A stretch of DNA of 64,000 nucleotides from Halomonas sp. KG2 (GCA_030440445.1 CP098528.1:2480001-2544000), one strand, 5' to 3'. Shown: positions 16,773-25,722, counted from the first letter of the stretch. Numbers and translations are program-made. The notes: generated by a model not told the origin, from the sequence alone.

Positions 16773-17702
16773 TCACTGTCTCTCAAAAAGACCACCAGTT
16801 TCTTTTTCTAGTTTTATCAGCGAGCTATTCAGCAGTTCTAGAAAGGACTTGGTAAGGCCGGACTGCCCTCTCTGTTTAGGTAAAATCAAACTGTAACGAT
16901 ATGGAATTCTTGGCTCGAAACGCTTTACGATTAGACCTAAGCGCTGATAGTGCCAAGCAGTAATAGGATCAACTAATGAGACACCGCTGCCAGCCAGGAC
17001 GAAGGCGCAGGCACCGAACCCTAGTTGTGTTTCGATCATTAGTTGTCGGCTGACGTTCTCGTGTTCGAAGACACTATCAATCTTGTGGCGGATACTCTGC
17101 TCTGAGCCTAGTGAGACAAAAATTTCGCCCTCAAGGTCTCGCGGCCGAATATCCTTGTGATCGGCTAGCCGATGCCCAGACGGTAGAACACAGACCAAGC
17201 GGCTATCCGCGAGAACGCTTGCTTCGATACTCGGGTCGTTAAGTTCTATGCCTGAGATTACCCCTAGGTCGAAGTGCTGACTGGCCACTAGATCAGCTAC
17301 TTGCTGGGTACTGCGCACCTGCAAGGTGACTGACACGCCGGGATGTAGTCGACAGAACTGGTCGGTCAAAGCTGGCAGAAACTCCAGCGACACAGCAGGC
17401 ATGGAAGCGATACGCAGCGATCCCAGATGGAACTCCCTCAGCTCTTCAGCAGCTCGAGATAGCTTTTCAAGTGAGACGAAGGCCCGTTCCACTTCCTCGT
17501 AGAAGAAGCGCGCTTCCGGCGTAGGAACCAGCCTGCGCCGATGCCGTTCAAACATCTTAACCCCAATAGTCTCCTCGAAGTCAGTTAACAAGCGGCTTAC
17601 TGCAGGTTGGGAGACATAAAGGATATCTGCTGCTCCCCTAGTTGTTCCACTGATCATGACTGCTCGAAAGGCTTCGATCTGCCGATAAGTCAACTTTGGC
17701 AT
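16773..17702 (-). CDS. LysR-family regulator of the TRAP/opine-type operon
   Basis: A 309-residue LysR protein: the winged helix spans residues 3-62 (LTYRQIEAFRAVMISGTTRGAADIL, SQPAVSRLLTDFEE), and the effector domain carries LRIASMPAVSLEFLP and GACAFVLAGSGVSLVDP. The RQIEAFRAVM opening and the gCaFVlAG-type segment resemble the OccR/NocR branch that senses opines. The ATG at 17702 has GGAAA six bases upstream; a TTG two codons earlier is less likely. It is divergent from dctQ of the adjacent transporter/dehydrogenase operon, which it probably activates in response to the imported amine or amino acid. Confidence 0.88.
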   Translation of the reverse strand: MPKLTYRQIEAFRAVMISGTTRGAADILYVSQPAVSRLLTDFEETIGVKMFERHRRRLVPTPEARFFYEEVERAFVSLEKLSRAAEELREFHLGSLRIASMPAVSLEFLPALTDQFCRLHPGVSVTLQVRSTQQVADLVASQHFDLGVISGIELNDPSIEASVLADSRLVCVLPSGHRLADHKDIRPRDLEGEIFVSLGSEQSIRHKIDSVFEHENVSRQLMIETQLGFGACAFVLAGSGVSLVDPITAWHYQRLGLIVKRFEPRIPYRYSLILPKQRGQSGLTKSFLELLNSSLIKLEKETGGLFERQ

Positions 17703-17725
17703 GTTCAATTTCCGAAATAGTTAAC

Positions 17726-17736
17726 AACATAATGTT
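17726..17736. promoter_or_regulatory. Palindrome in LysR/TRAP intergenic region
   Basis: AACATAATGTT is an odd-centre perfect palindrome 24 bases upstream of the LysR start and 108 bases before dctQ, a plausible LysR operator half-site cluster (surrounding TAACAACATAATGTTATCA is also partly symmetric). Confidence 0.4.
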
Positions 17737-17844
17737 ATCAATAAATACAAACAAACGATTGGATGTTATACGTCACGAAAGCCAAGATGTCGATGAAGCT
17801 GCTTTACGGCCCTAGCAAACAAACAAAACACGCGAGAAGGCCCT

Positions 17845-18411
17845 ATGGAACGATTTTTTCGCTATACCTTAACTTTTCTTATCATTTTGGTAGCAGGTAG
17901 CCAGTTTATTCAGGTTATTACTCGTTACCTGCTTGAGATGCCGGTAATGGGTCTTGAAGAAGCCACGCTGATTCCTACTCTTTGGCTTTATATGCTCGGC
18001 AGTGTCAATGCGTCACGTGAAGACACTCAGATTAGAGCTAATGTGCTAGATATTTTTTTGAAAACTGATCGTGCTAAAAGTTATCTGCAGGCTTTTTCCG
18101 ATGCGCTCAGCGTGATTATCTCGATTTGGCTGACTACTTGGGCATGGGATTACATCAGCTATGCCTCTCGGGTAGGCAAAAGCACTCCAACCCTTTATAT
18201 ACCAACCATTATTTATGAGTCCGCACTAATAATCGGTCTCGTTCTAATGGTTATTTTTACTCTGTGGCACTTGCTGCGCAATCTCGGCTACCTATTTGGT
18301 ATTCGCCAAAAGCCCGACCATCCCCCTAGTGACCCCAATTATCCCGAAACTGCTGAAGTTCAGGAATTCAAGGTTTTGGCCGATAATAACAAGGATAAAA
18401 ATCATGATTGA
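17845..18411 (+). CDS. dctQ: TRAP transporter small permease DctQ
   Basis: A 188-residue membrane protein with four hydrophobic segments (about residues 7-27, 40-57, 85-103, 125-147), the layout of the DctQ subunit. RYLLEMPVMGLEEAT matches the conserved RY-hxxPxxWxEE motif, here with GLEEA. The ATG is preceded by GAGAAGG. The gene overlaps dctM by eight bases. It is the first gene of the operon and pairs with DctM and DctP to form a sodium-driven binding-protein-dependent uptake system. The C-terminal tail of about 35 hydrophilic residues is longer than usual. Confidence 0.88.
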   Translation: MERFFRYTLTFLIILVAGSQFIQVITRYLLEMPVMGLEEATLIPTLWLYMLGSVNASREDTQIRANVLDIFLKTDRAKSYLQAFSDALSVIISIWLTTWAWDYISYASRVGKSTPTLYIPTIIYESALIIGLVLMVIFTLWHLLRNLGYLFGIRQKPDHPPSDPNYPETAEVQEFKVLADNNKDKNHD

Positions 18412-19702
18412 GATAGCACTTCTTGCATTTGCTGTGCTGATCGTGTTGCTGACCCTAGGAGTCCCCCTACCCTACTGCTTCGGTGCGGCTCTCATGGTCA
18501 TGACCATGATCGGCGAGTCGACAATGCGCGGTATGATGATGTGGGGATTCAGCCAGCTCACCAACCCGATACTCCTGGCAATCCCACTCTTCGTCTTTGC
18601 TGGAACATTGATGAGCGTTAGTGGCATTGCCTCCAGTCTTCTCAGGTTCGTCAACATCTTCGTGGGACGGGTTCGTGGCGGCTTGGGTGTAATGGCAACA
18701 ATTAGTTGCGCCATCATTGGCGCTATTTCCGGAAGCGGTCTAACGGGAATTGCGGCTATTGGCCCCATTCTCATTCCTGAAATGGAGCGCAAAGGATATC
18801 CCCGAGCCTACGCGACAGCGCTGATTGCAAACTCCTCGATTCTGGGCTTACTGATTCCTCCCAGCGTCACAATGATTGTCTATGGATGGGTTACGGACAC
18901 ATCTATCTTAGCAAGCTTCCTGGCAACGTTAGGCCCAGGCCTCCTGATCATGTTTCTGTTCTGTGCTGTCAACATGTTTATGTCGCGCAAATTCGATCTG
19001 GTGCTTGACGAACCAATGGCATTCGACAAGCGAATTCGTGATGCCGGTCGACGCACGTTTCATGCACTACCAGCACTACTAATGCCAGTGATAATTCTAG
19101 GTGGTATTTACGGTGGCATCATGACGCCTACCGAGGCCGCTGCAGTTGCTGTTATTTACGCCGTACCAGTAGGTTTCATGATCTATCGTGGCCTAACCTG
19201 GAAGACGCTGCTTGAGTCAGGCAAGGAGTCCGCTACCTCCATTGGTGCCATCCTGATCATGATCCTGTTCAGCTTGATACTCAGTCAGCTGTTTGTACGG
19301 GAAGGTATTCCCCAAGCCTTGGTCGAGATGATCTTCGCGGTTACTGACAACAAGTTCCTTTTATTACTGCTTATCAATCTGATGCTTTTCGGCATCGGCA
19401 TGGTAGTCAACGATATCACCGCTATTATCCTGACCGGTCCTTTGCTACTTCCTCTGATGGAAGCCTTGGGAGTCAGTCCCATTCAGTTTGCTGCCATCAT
19501 GGGTGTCAACACCGCCATGGGCGGCGTAACCCCACCCTACGCAAGCATCCTTTATCTCGGCGCCCGCATTGGCAAGGTGAAGTTCACCGAAGTAGTCAAA
19601 CCCGCCATGACACTGATCCTGTTTGGTTATCTGCCAGTGGTGGTACTTGTTTCAGCCTGGCCTGACCTGTCCGAATATCTACCCAGCCTGTTCGGTTACT
19701 GA
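18404..19702 (+). CDS. dctM: TRAP transporter large permease DctM
   Basis: A 432-residue polytopic protein of standard DctM size. Family motifs visible: IPLFVFAGTLMS (about 55), GSGLTGIAAIGPILIPEM (about 110), IPPSVTMIVYG (about 150), GIMTPTEAAAVAVIYA (about 240) and NTAMGGVTPPYASILYL (about 365). The ATG at 18404 overlaps the end of dctQ and has AAGGA upstream; a longer frame begins inside dctQ but would be a read-through artefact. It forms the transport channel of the TRAP system. Confidence 0.92.
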   Translation: MIEIALLAFAVLIVLLTLGVPLPYCFGAALMVMTMIGESTMRGMMMWGFSQLTNPILLAIPLFVFAGTLMSVSGIASSLLRFVNIFVGRVRGGLGVMATISCAIIGAISGSGLTGIAAIGPILIPEMERKGYPRAYATALIANSSILGLLIPPSVTMIVYGWVTDTSILASFLATLGPGLLIMFLFCAVNMFMSRKFDLVLDEPMAFDKRIRDAGRRTFHALPALLMPVIILGGIYGGIMTPTEAAAVAVIYAVPVGFMIYRGLTWKTLLESGKESATSIGAILIMILFSLILSQLFVREGIPQALVEMIFAVTDNKFLLLLLINLMLFGIGMVVNDITAIILTGPLLLPLMEALGVSPIQFAAIMGVNTAMGGVTPPYASILYLGARIGKVKFTEVVKPAMTLILFGYLPVVVLVSAWPDLSEYLPSLFGY

Positions 19703-19754
19703 TCAATTCCAATAAATCGAGCACGATACCTGCAATAAAAAAGTGGAGAAAACA

Positions 19755-20753
19755 ATGAAAATGCCTTCAATTAAGTTTCTGACGGCTGCTATCGCCTTAT
19801 CGGTTTCAGCAAGCACGATGGCTGAAGCTGCCAACCTGATGTTATCGCATGTACGCCCCGAAGGAACCGCCATCGATAATGATGCGCGCACATTCGCAGC
19901 AGACGTAGCAGAAGCCACCAATGGAGCAATTAGTATCCGGTTGTTTCCTGCCAGTGCTCTCGGCGACTACACCACGGTGCAGGAAGGTCTTAGCATCGGC
20001 TCGGTGGATATGGCTATTCAGCCTCCGTCATCGGAAGTTGATCGTCGCTTCCAGTTAGCCTACTTGCCTTATCTTGTGCAGAACTGGGAAGACGCTGAAG
20101 AGACGTTCACAGCTGGCGCTCCTTTGCGTGAGACTGTCGAAGAACTTTACTCAGATCAGGGCATTCATGTTCTAGGAGCATGGCCAGTCTATTTCGGTGG
20201 GGTGGCACTAAATAGTGAAGTGGATAATGCCAACGACCCTACCGCTGACAAAGGCGCCCGACTGCGTGTGCCACCGATGAAATCTTTCCAGCTGATGGCA
20301 GATAACATCGGGTATATCGGCTCTCCCTTACCTTTTTCAGACGCCTTTACCGCCATCCAAACTGGCGTGGTCGACGGCATCATGGGCTCGGGAGCCGAGG
20401 GCTATTACGCCTCTTTCCGAGATGTTACGCAGTATTACTTACCGCTCAACACACATTTCGAGATGTGGTACCTATTGATTAGCCAACCCGCCTACGAAAG
20501 CTTGGCTGAAGATCAGCAAGAAGCCTTAAGCGCAGCAGCAGAGCGCTTCGAGAGAAATCGCTGGGAAAAGGCCGAGGCGGATCAGGATCGTAACGAGCAG
20601 CTTCTTGAAGAAGCGGGTGCCACCATTGTCTCAACGTCGGACGAGCAGATCGCCGAGCATGCGGAAATCGTTCGCGAGACAGTATGGCCCGTAATTCTCG
20701 ACGATATCGGTAGCGAATGGGCTAACGATGTGCTGGATCGCGCTGGTCGTTGA
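19755..20753 (+). CDS. dctP: TRAP transporter substrate-binding protein DctP
   Basis: A 332-residue periplasmic solute receptor with a clear signal peptide (MKMPSIKFLTAAIALSVSAS...AEA, cleavage near residue 25). GSVDMAIQPPS, LRVPPMKSF (the conserved Arg that salt-bridges carboxylate ligands) and AIQTGVVDGIMG are typical DctP motifs. ATG 19755 has GGAG seven bases upstream; a GTG four codons earlier is less likely. The receptor lies after the permeases, which is common. The conserved Arg implies a carboxylate-containing substrate, compatible with an opine, D-hydroxyproline or similar imino acid handled by the downstream oxidoreductases. Confidence 0.92.
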   Translation: MKMPSIKFLTAAIALSVSASTMAEAANLMLSHVRPEGTAIDNDARTFAADVAEATNGAISIRLFPASALGDYTTVQEGLSIGSVDMAIQPPSSEVDRRFQLAYLPYLVQNWEDAEETFTAGAPLRETVEELYSDQGIHVLGAWPVYFGGVALNSEVDNANDPTADKGARLRVPPMKSFQLMADNIGYIGSPLPFSDAFTAIQTGVVDGIMGSGAEGYYASFRDVTQYYLPLNTHFEMWYLLISQPAYESLAEDQQEALSAAAERFERNRWEKAEADQDRNEQLLEEAGATIVSTSDEQIAEHAEIVRETVWPVILDDIGSEWANDVLDRAGR

Positions 20754-20819
20754 TACGCTTCCTAGCTCGGCCACTCGGCCGGGCTCACCGAGTTACCCGG
20801 AACGACGCAAGGATTCACC

Positions 20820-21944
20820 ATGAAAGAAACAGTGACGCCAGGAGCGCGTATCGCCGACGTCTGCGTGATAGGTGGCGGCCTGGTTGGCATGGCAATCGCA
20901 TTAGGTTTGCAGCGCAACGGATTGCATGTCGCGGTGCTCGACGAAGGTGACGTGGCGTTGCGTGCCTCAAGAGGTAATTTTGGCTTGGTGTGGGTACAGG
21001 GTAAAGGAGATACCTTGCCGGAATATGCCGATATCACTCGGCTATCCGCACGGCTATGGCCCACCTTCGCTGCAGCTATTGAGGACTACACCGGAGTCGA
21101 TGTTCAGCTTCAGCAGCGTGGAGGATTGTACCTCTGCCTGACAGAACAAGAGCTTGAGGACCGCACACGCATGCTGGAAAAAATGCGCGAAGCGGCAGGC
21201 GGAGACTACCCCTACGAAACAATGGATCTGAAGCAGGCTCGGGAAAAAATTCCAGAAGTAGGAGACACAGTGGCTGGTGCCACTTGGTGCCCGGAAGATG
21301 GCCACGTAAACCCACTGCTGCTGCTGCGTGCCATGACGAAACGTTTCAAGATGCAAGGGGGCATCATTGACAATACTGGACGGGTGGAAACTATTGTCCC
21401 CCGCCCCGCAGGATTTCGTATCCGTGGGCGTGCTGGTGACTGGGAGTGTGCTCGGGTTGTGCTGTGTGCCGGCCTAGGTAATCGTGAGCTGGCTCCCCAA
21501 GTTGGCCTGTCTGCACCATTGTTGCCCAACCGTGGACAAGTGCTCGTGGGCGAACGGGTTCGCCCCTTCCTTAACTATCCAACCGGGCATGTTCGCCAGA
21601 CTGGCGAGGGTACCCTCCAGATCGGTGACTCCAAAGAAGACGTGGGCTTCGACAGTGGAACTACTACCAAGGTCATGGCAAAGATAGCCCACCGTGCAAT
21701 CAGGCTGTTCCCTTTGCTACGCGATGTGAAACTGGTTCGCGCTTGGGGCGCATTGCGCGTCATGACACAGGATGGCTATCCAATCTATCAATCGTCGACG
21801 GCTTATCCTGGTGCGCACCTTGTTACTTGCCACAGCGGCGTCACCTTGACGGCCTTTCATGAAGGTCCGCTGGCTGACTCGATTGCCAGCGGTCTATACG
21901 ACTCTTCTTTTGAGGTATTCCATGCCGAACGTTTCACACTTTGA
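20820..21944 (+). CDS. FAD-dependent oxidoreductase, DAO family (beta subunit of opine/hydroxyproline-type dehydrogenase)
   Basis: A 374-residue flavoprotein with an N-terminal dinucleotide fold (ADVCVIGGGLVGMAIALGL, GxGxxG) and the glycine-rich SRGNFGLVW segment typical of DAO/GlyOx-type amine oxidases; the C-terminal LVTCHSGVTLTAFHEGPLAD is the second FAD-binding part. The size and neighbours match the beta subunit of heterotrimeric opine oxidase (OoxB/NoxB) or D-hydroxyproline dehydrogenase. It would oxidise the C-N bond of a secondary amine or imino acid. Its end overlaps the following 2Fe-2S gene by 23 bases. Confidence 0.85.
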   Translation: MKETVTPGARIADVCVIGGGLVGMAIALGLQRNGLHVAVLDEGDVALRASRGNFGLVWVQGKGDTLPEYADITRLSARLWPTFAAAIEDYTGVDVQLQQRGGLYLCLTEQELEDRTRMLEKMREAAGGDYPYETMDLKQAREKIPEVGDTVAGATWCPEDGHVNPLLLLRAMTKRFKMQGGIIDNTGRVETIVPRPAGFRIRGRAGDWECARVVLCAGLGNRELAPQVGLSAPLLPNRGQVLVGERVRPFLNYPTGHVRQTGEGTLQIGDSKEDVGFDSGTTTKVMAKIAHRAIRLFPLLRDVKLVRAWGALRVMTQDGYPIYQSSTAYPGAHLVTCHSGVTLTAFHEGPLADSIASGLYDSSFEVFHAERFTL

Positions 21945-22254
21945 ACGCTTGCCCACGCGTATAGGTGAGTCAGTGACAGTCTTTTTAGAGGATCAGGCAA
22001 TCAAAGTAGACAGTCATGATACCGCCGCCTCAGTCGTGTTAATGGCGGGTTTGGTGCCGTCTCGCACGACGCCGACAAGCGGCAGCCCACGAGCCCCCTA
22101 CTGCCTCATGGGCGTATGCTTCGAATGCCTGCTGGATATAGATGGCGTGTCCAATCAGCAGGGCTGCATGGTGAAAGTTCGCGATGGGATGCAGATTCGC
22201 CGCCAACTCGGTGCCCGCGATATCCATGCTCTCCCGCAGGAGGCAGCAACATGA
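21922..22254 (+). CDS. Small (2Fe-2S)-binding subunit of the heterotrimeric dehydrogenase
   Basis: A 110-residue ferredoxin-like subunit. The cluster ligands are visible in YCLMGVCFECLL (C-x4-C-x2-C) with the fourth Cys in QQGCMV. This is the small gamma subunit (HcnA/OoxG/LhpF type) of opine oxidase-like enzymes. The ATG at 21922 has a TGAGG upstream; longer in-frame starts lie inside the preceding gene and would add unconserved residues. Its stop overlaps the start of the next gene in ATGA, so all three subunits are translationally coupled. Confidence 0.88.
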   Translation: MPNVSHFERLPTRIGESVTVFLEDQAIKVDSHDTAASVVLMAGLVPSRTTPTSGSPRAPYCLMGVCFECLLDIDGVSNQQGCMVKVRDGMQIRRQLGARDIHALPQEAAT

Positions 22255-23663
22255 ATAAACGTAGTATGGCCGAGTACTGCTATGACCTTGCAATCATAGG
22301 TGCAGGCCCAGCTGGAATGGCCGCTGCAGCTGAAGCGGGACAACTTGGGCTAGCCACCGTTTTGATCGATGAGCAAGAAGAAGCCGGCGGGCAAATCTAC
22401 AGAGCTATCGAGCGAGCACCGTTAGCTGACAAGGGGGTACTTGGTAGCGACTACTACAAGGGCCGGCTCCTACTAGAAGCCATGCAGGCATCACACATCG
22501 ACTACCTTCCTAGCACCTCGGTATGGGATGTCGAGGAAAATCTAACGCTAAATGTTTCCTATCATGGCCGTAGCCGACAGATCCGTGCCCGTAGATTACT
22601 GATTGCGACTGGCGCCCAGGAGCGGCCAGTGCCGTTTACGGGCTGGACGCTTCCGGGTGTCATGACCTGCGGCGCCGCTCAAGTACTGCTCAAGAGTAGC
22701 GCCCTGGTGCCACCGGCACCTCTGGTGCTGGCTGGCAGTGGCCCTCTTTTGCTGTTGATAGCTAGCCAGTTGTCTAATGCAGGTGTTGCTATCGAAGCGG
22801 TACTGGATACCACCCCCCGCGCAAACTACCTTCATGCAGCACGGTTTATCCCTGGTGCGCTGCGTAACCCCAAGTTGCTTCTTAAAGGAGTTGGCTTGCT
22901 GAGCTCACTCAAGCGCTCGGGGATTCCATATATTACTGGAGTAGAAAGCCTTAGAGCCGAACTAGGTAACGATGATCATTTAGGCAAGGTGTACTATCGC
23001 CGCAAAGGGATTGATCAAGAGTTACATTGTCGCTCACTTCTGGTCCACCAAGGCGTCGTACCCAATGTGCAGTTAACAAGAGCGTTAGAGCTTGAACACC
23101 ACTGGCACGAGCAACAGCTTTGCTGGCATCCCCAGGTCGACCTCTGGGGTGAAACCTCTAGGGCAGGCATCTTTGTGGCAGGTGACTCAAGCGGTATTGC
23201 CGGTGCTCAGGCAGCTGAGGAAGCTGGACGAATTTCAGTATTGCAGATTGCCAATCAATTAGGGCAGTTGGAGGAAAGTGCGCGCGATACACGAGCGGCG
23301 CCCCTTCGGCGGCGCTTGAGACCGCACCAAGCCATACGGCCTTTCCTGGATGTGCTTTATCAACCTGCCCGAACTTTTCTTATTCCTGAAGATGACACTA
23401 TTGTCTGTCGCTGCGAGGAAATCACTGCAGGTGAACTGCGCCACATCGCAGACGCTGGTTGCCAAGGACCCAACCAAGCCAAAGCTTTCTGCCGAGCTGG
23501 CATGGGGCCTTGCCAGGGTCGCCTATGCGGTCTGACGGTTTCTCAGGTGCTCGCTGAGCGCACTAATCAACCTGTCGATGCTGTTGGCTACTATCACCTT
23601 CGCCCACCAATTAAGCCCTTGACAATCGGTGAGCTTGCAGACATTGCAGACATTGCAGACTGA
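22251..23663 (+). CDS. NAD(P)/FAD-dependent oxidoreductase with 2Fe-2S (alpha subunit)
   Basis: A 470-residue flavoprotein. The FAD motif is [19 protein letters not shown] (about 11-28), [24 protein letters not shown] marks the pyridine-nucleotide-disulfide-type fold, and [20 protein letters not shown] closes the FAD site. The C-terminal BFD-like segment has CRCEEIT and [15 protein letters not shown] cysteines that bind a second 2Fe-2S cluster. This is the HcnB/OoxA/LhpE-type alpha subunit. ATG 22251 has AGGAGG upstream and overlaps the gamma-subunit stop by four bases. The C-terminus ends in an in-frame triple repeat of GCAGACATT, giving ADIADIAD. Confidence 0.87.
   Translation: MNKRSMAEYCYDLAIIGAGPAGMAAAAEAGQLGLATVLIDEQEEAGGQIYRAIERAPLADKGVLGSDYYKGRLLLEAMQASHIDYLPSTSVWDVEENLTLNVSYHGRSRQIRARRLLIATGAQERPVPFTGWTLPGVMTCGAAQVLLKSSALVPPAPLVLAGSGPLLLLIASQLSNAGVAIEAVLDTTPRANYLHAARFIPGALRNPKLLLKGVGLLSSLKRSGIPYITGVESLRAELGNDDHLGKVYYRRKGIDQELHCRSLLVHQGVVPNVQLTRALELEHHWHEQQLCWHPQVDLWGETSRAGIFVAGDSSGIAGAQAAEEAGRISVLQIANQLGQLEESARDTRAAPLRRRLRPHQAIRPFLDVLYQPARTFLIPEDDTIVCRCEEITAGELRHIADAGCQGPNQAKAFCRAGMGPCQGRLCGLTVSQVLAERTNQPVDAVGYYHLRPPIKPLTIGELADIADIAD
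23639..23662 (+). repeat. Triplicated 9-bp in-frame repeat
   Basis: GCAGACATT occurs in tandem (about 2.7 copies) at the very end of the alpha-subunit gene, encoding Ala-Asp-Ile repeats immediately before the stop. It looks like recent replication slippage that lengthened the C-terminus without breaking the frame. Confidence 0.7.
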
Positions 23664-23694
23664 CTACTTTTTCAATTTTTCTTGGAGTCCCAAA

Positions 23695-24048
23695 ATGTCA
23701 CTTTTACGCTACGAAACCGGCACCCGTATGAGCCGAGCAGTTGTACACCACGACACTGTCTACTTATGTGGTCAGGTAGCAGAAGACCGTCGCGCCAATA
23801 TTATCGGCCAGACCGAAACAATGCTCGCCAAAGTCGATGCCCTTCTTGAATCCGTTGGTAGCAATAAGCATCACATGCTCTCTGCTACATTGTATTTGAA
23901 AGATATGGCTCTTTTCGAGGCAATGAACCAAGTGTGGGACACCTGGGTACCCGAAGGGTGTGCGCCTGCACGTGCCTGTGTAGAGGCAAAAATGGCTAGC
24001 CCTGAATTACTGGTGGAAATATCCATTGTTGCTGCAGTGGCTAAGTAA
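23695..24048 (+). CDS. RidA family reactive imine/enamine deaminase
   Basis: A 117-residue YjgF/YER057c/UK114 protein. [10 protein letters not shown] near residue 25 and [12 protein letters not shown] near 90, with the substrate-carboxylate-binding Arg, are visible. The ATG at 23695 has TTGGAG upstream; an extended frame into the preceding gene is not conserved. RidA enzymes hydrolyse imine/enamine intermediates, which is exactly what the adjacent amine dehydrogenase would release. It is the last gene of the operon. Confidence 0.9.
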   Translation: MSLLRYETGTRMSRAVVHHDTVYLCGQVAEDRRANIIGQTETMLAKVDALLESVGSNKHHMLSATLYLKDMALFEAMNQVWDTWVPEGCAPARACVEAKMASPELLVEISIVAAVAK

Positions 24049-24316
24049 TTTCACTACTCCGGATCGCCCTTACCGCAGACGTCACCCCAGATTGAGTAGC
24101 ACTGCACTTTAGAATTCGACCCTATGGGCAAGCAGTTCTGTGGGAACGCCATGTTGTCATGGACGCTTTCGAGATGAATGTTTGAATGAGCATTAGTCCA
24201 CCAGTCTTCATCTTGCTCAGCTTTCAAATCCTATAGTAGGACTAACACCTGAACTAAGCTGACCGCTTGGAGCGAATGATCGAGGGGGAGCGAAAAGCGG
24301 GGTGGACTTCCCCTAA
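24049..24316. other. Left edge of the cassette array, no gene seen
   Basis: No open frame of note. Short translated stretches carry no recognisable domain. It lies between the last core gene (RidA) and the first attC-like site. Confidence 0.4.
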
Positions 24317-24378
24317 CTATAACAACACATAGCGCCGCGCTCTGCGGAAATTTGCCCGATAGCAGCACCTTGTTAGCA
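24317..24378 (-). repeat. attC-like site 1
   Basis: Left end CTATAAC (24317-24323) and right end GTTAGCA (24372-24378) fit the attC core boxes loosely; TATAACAA and TTGTTAGC are mutually inverse outer arms. The stop codon of the Imm70-like gene lies inside the GTTAG box, as commonly seen in integron cassettes. Confidence 0.5.
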
Positions 24379-24786
24379 ATGAACAATAGCAGTTGGCCTT
24401 TTGCTCTTGGCAGCTTCATCTAGCGCTTCTAATAAAATTTCTATGAGATCACGACCTGTAGACGCCACAAAATAGTTGGCCAGTGACGTGATGTCCTGTG
24501 AAATGTCAGAACCCCACGGCGGTTGCTTTGAAAGATCTTCGATATCCCAAACCACCTGCTCTGGAGAGAATGCGGACAACTCCTCTTTAACCTGCGCTAA
24601 CTCGGCTAGAGCATTTTCAGCGAACGCCGCATCAAGTCCACCTTGATATAGGTTAGTGAGAAGAAGAGGGAAACGACTTCCCCATCCCTTTTCGAGGTTA
24701 AAGCTTACAGTGCTGAAAAAGGCATGGAAAAAGTCTGAGGTGCCAATTTCATCTGTAATGCTCCCAACCTTAATGCCTACAGCCAT
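24373..24786 (-). CDS. Imm70-like immunity protein
   Basis: A 137-residue protein reading MAVGIKVGSITDEIGTSDFF, then GWGSRFPLLLTNLYQGGL, VVWDIEDLSKQPPWGSDIS and ITSLANYFVASTGRDL. These blocks match the Imm70 immunity-protein family as I recall it, including the VWDIEDLSKQPPWG core and the LANYFVTSxGRDL motif. Imm proteins neutralise cognate polymorphic toxins, but no toxin gene is adjacent. It is a stand-alone minus-strand gene between two attC-like sites, so it is probably a gene cassette supplying immunity against a competitor's toxin. Confidence 0.8.
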   Translation of the reverse strand: MAVGIKVGSITDEIGTSDFFHAFFSTVSFNLEKGWGSRFPLLLTNLYQGGLDAAFAENALAELAQVKEELSAFSPEQVVWDIEDLSKQPPWGSDISQDITSLANYFVASTGRDLIEILLEALDEAAKSKRPTAIVHC

Positions 24787-24802
24787 GCCTGATCCTCAGT
24801 AT

Positions 24803-24929
24803 TGCTAACGTCGCGTTAAATAGCGAACAACGCCACCGCTAAACTTAACCCATTGTGCCGTAAATACTAAATCCAATTCAAACTAAAAATGCCATGCGTT
24901 GGAAATGTGCCTTAAGCGTCTTGTTATAT
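24803..24929 (-). repeat. attC-like site 2 (long)
   Basis: About 127 bp, close to the length of Vibrio-type VCR attC sites. The left arm TAACGTCGCGTTAA and the inverse of the right arm (TAACAAGACGCTTAA) align well, with GTTATAT at 24923-24929 as the right-hand box. Confidence 0.55.
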
Positions 24930-25006
24930 CTGTATTATTGGTTGCACTCACTGCACAAGCAATAACATATACACACTTACTGGGAAAAGCTCTAACAGCC
25001 AACCCA

Positions 25007-25237
25007 CTACAGTAAAAAAACACCCAAGTAATTTATATTACTACTTAAAAAATGAGAGATTAGCTTAACACTGATAATCGATGAAAACAGAAAACCTAAT
25101 ACAACTAACGCCAAGGCAACATCTATTAGAGGATGATCAACACTCTCTCCATAAACAAATATATAGGCACCAACAGTACCAGCAAAGGAAATCACTGGAA
25201 TTAAATATAATATTAAAAATTTCGTAGCTGTACCCAT
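25007..25237 (-). CDS. Small two-helix membrane protein (cassette gene)
   Basis: A 76-residue protein with two strongly hydrophobic segments (about residues 6-28 and 37-60) and little else; family not recognised. The start ATG 25237 is preceded by GAGT about six bases upstream, a weak site. It is flanked by attC-like sites 2 and 3, in the same orientation as its neighbours, which supports it as a cassette-borne gene. Membrane proteins of this size are common integron cargo. Confidence 0.55.
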   Translation of the reverse strand: MGTATKFLILYLIPVISFAGTVGAYIFVYGESVDHPLIDVALALVVLGFLFSSIISVKLISHFLSSNINYLGVFLL

Positions 25238-25267
25238 ATATACTCTTAGCTGAATAGTCGTCTTTCA

Positions 25268-25345
25268 CATAACGCAAAGCACAGCGGCGCGACGTCAGGA
25301 GCATCCGGCGGCCATCAGCCGCGTACTGCTGCGAATTATTATGGC
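25268..25345 (-). repeat. attC-like site 3
   Basis: Left arm ATAACGCAAAGCACAGCGGC and the inverse of the right arm (ATAATTCGCAGCAGTACGCGGC) share CGCA, AGCA and GCGGC blocks in order. The right-hand core has ATT instead of GTT, so the site may be degraded. Confidence 0.5.
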
Positions 25346-25722
25346 TAGAATGTTGTATCCGCAACGGCGTATATCTTCCATCCATCGATTGTTTTTGTAA
25401 AAGCATAAAATCCATGAACACTCTCAATTCTAGAACCATCTATTCTGCATCTAACAGCAGAGGCAACTGCATGGGCTTCACTATCGTTGACAGCTGTAAC
25501 CTCAAACTTCCACTCGACAGAATGATCCCAACCTTTTTCCTCTTTAAGGCTTTTGGGGTCTATAGGATAGGAATCACACATCGTCACCGTGCCATTTTTA
25601 ATGTATGCGATTGGATACTTGACCATCTTATCGATTAGCGTAACGTTGTTATTCTTAAACCCAGCAACATAGTTTTCCATGTAAGTCTCGTGCACTTCAG
25701 ACCTTAATTCTTCGAACGACAT
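25345..25722 (-). CDS. NTF2-like/SnoaL-type small protein (cassette gene)
   Basis: A 125-residue protein with a DUF4440/NTF2-like pattern: an N-terminal helix pair (MSFEELRSEVHETYMENYVAGFKNNN), ending in a sheet and HGFYAFTKTIDGWKIYAVAD, the usual closing strand with WKI. VDKMVKYP-like LIDKMVKYPIAYIKNG lies in the expected pocket. No catalytic residues are evident; such domains serve as enzymes, dimerisation modules or immunity proteins. It is bounded by attC-like sites 3 and 4. Confidence 0.65.
   Translation of the reverse strand: MSFEELRSEVHETYMENYVAGFKNNNVTLIDKMVKYPIAYIKNGTVTMCDSYPIDPKSLKEEKGWDHSVEWKFEVTAVNDSEAHAVASAVRCRIDGSRIESVHGFYAFTKTIDGWKIYAVADTTF

Noticed and set aside
24049..24316. 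Transposase remnant
   Set aside because: Short translated runs did not show any convincing transposase motif.
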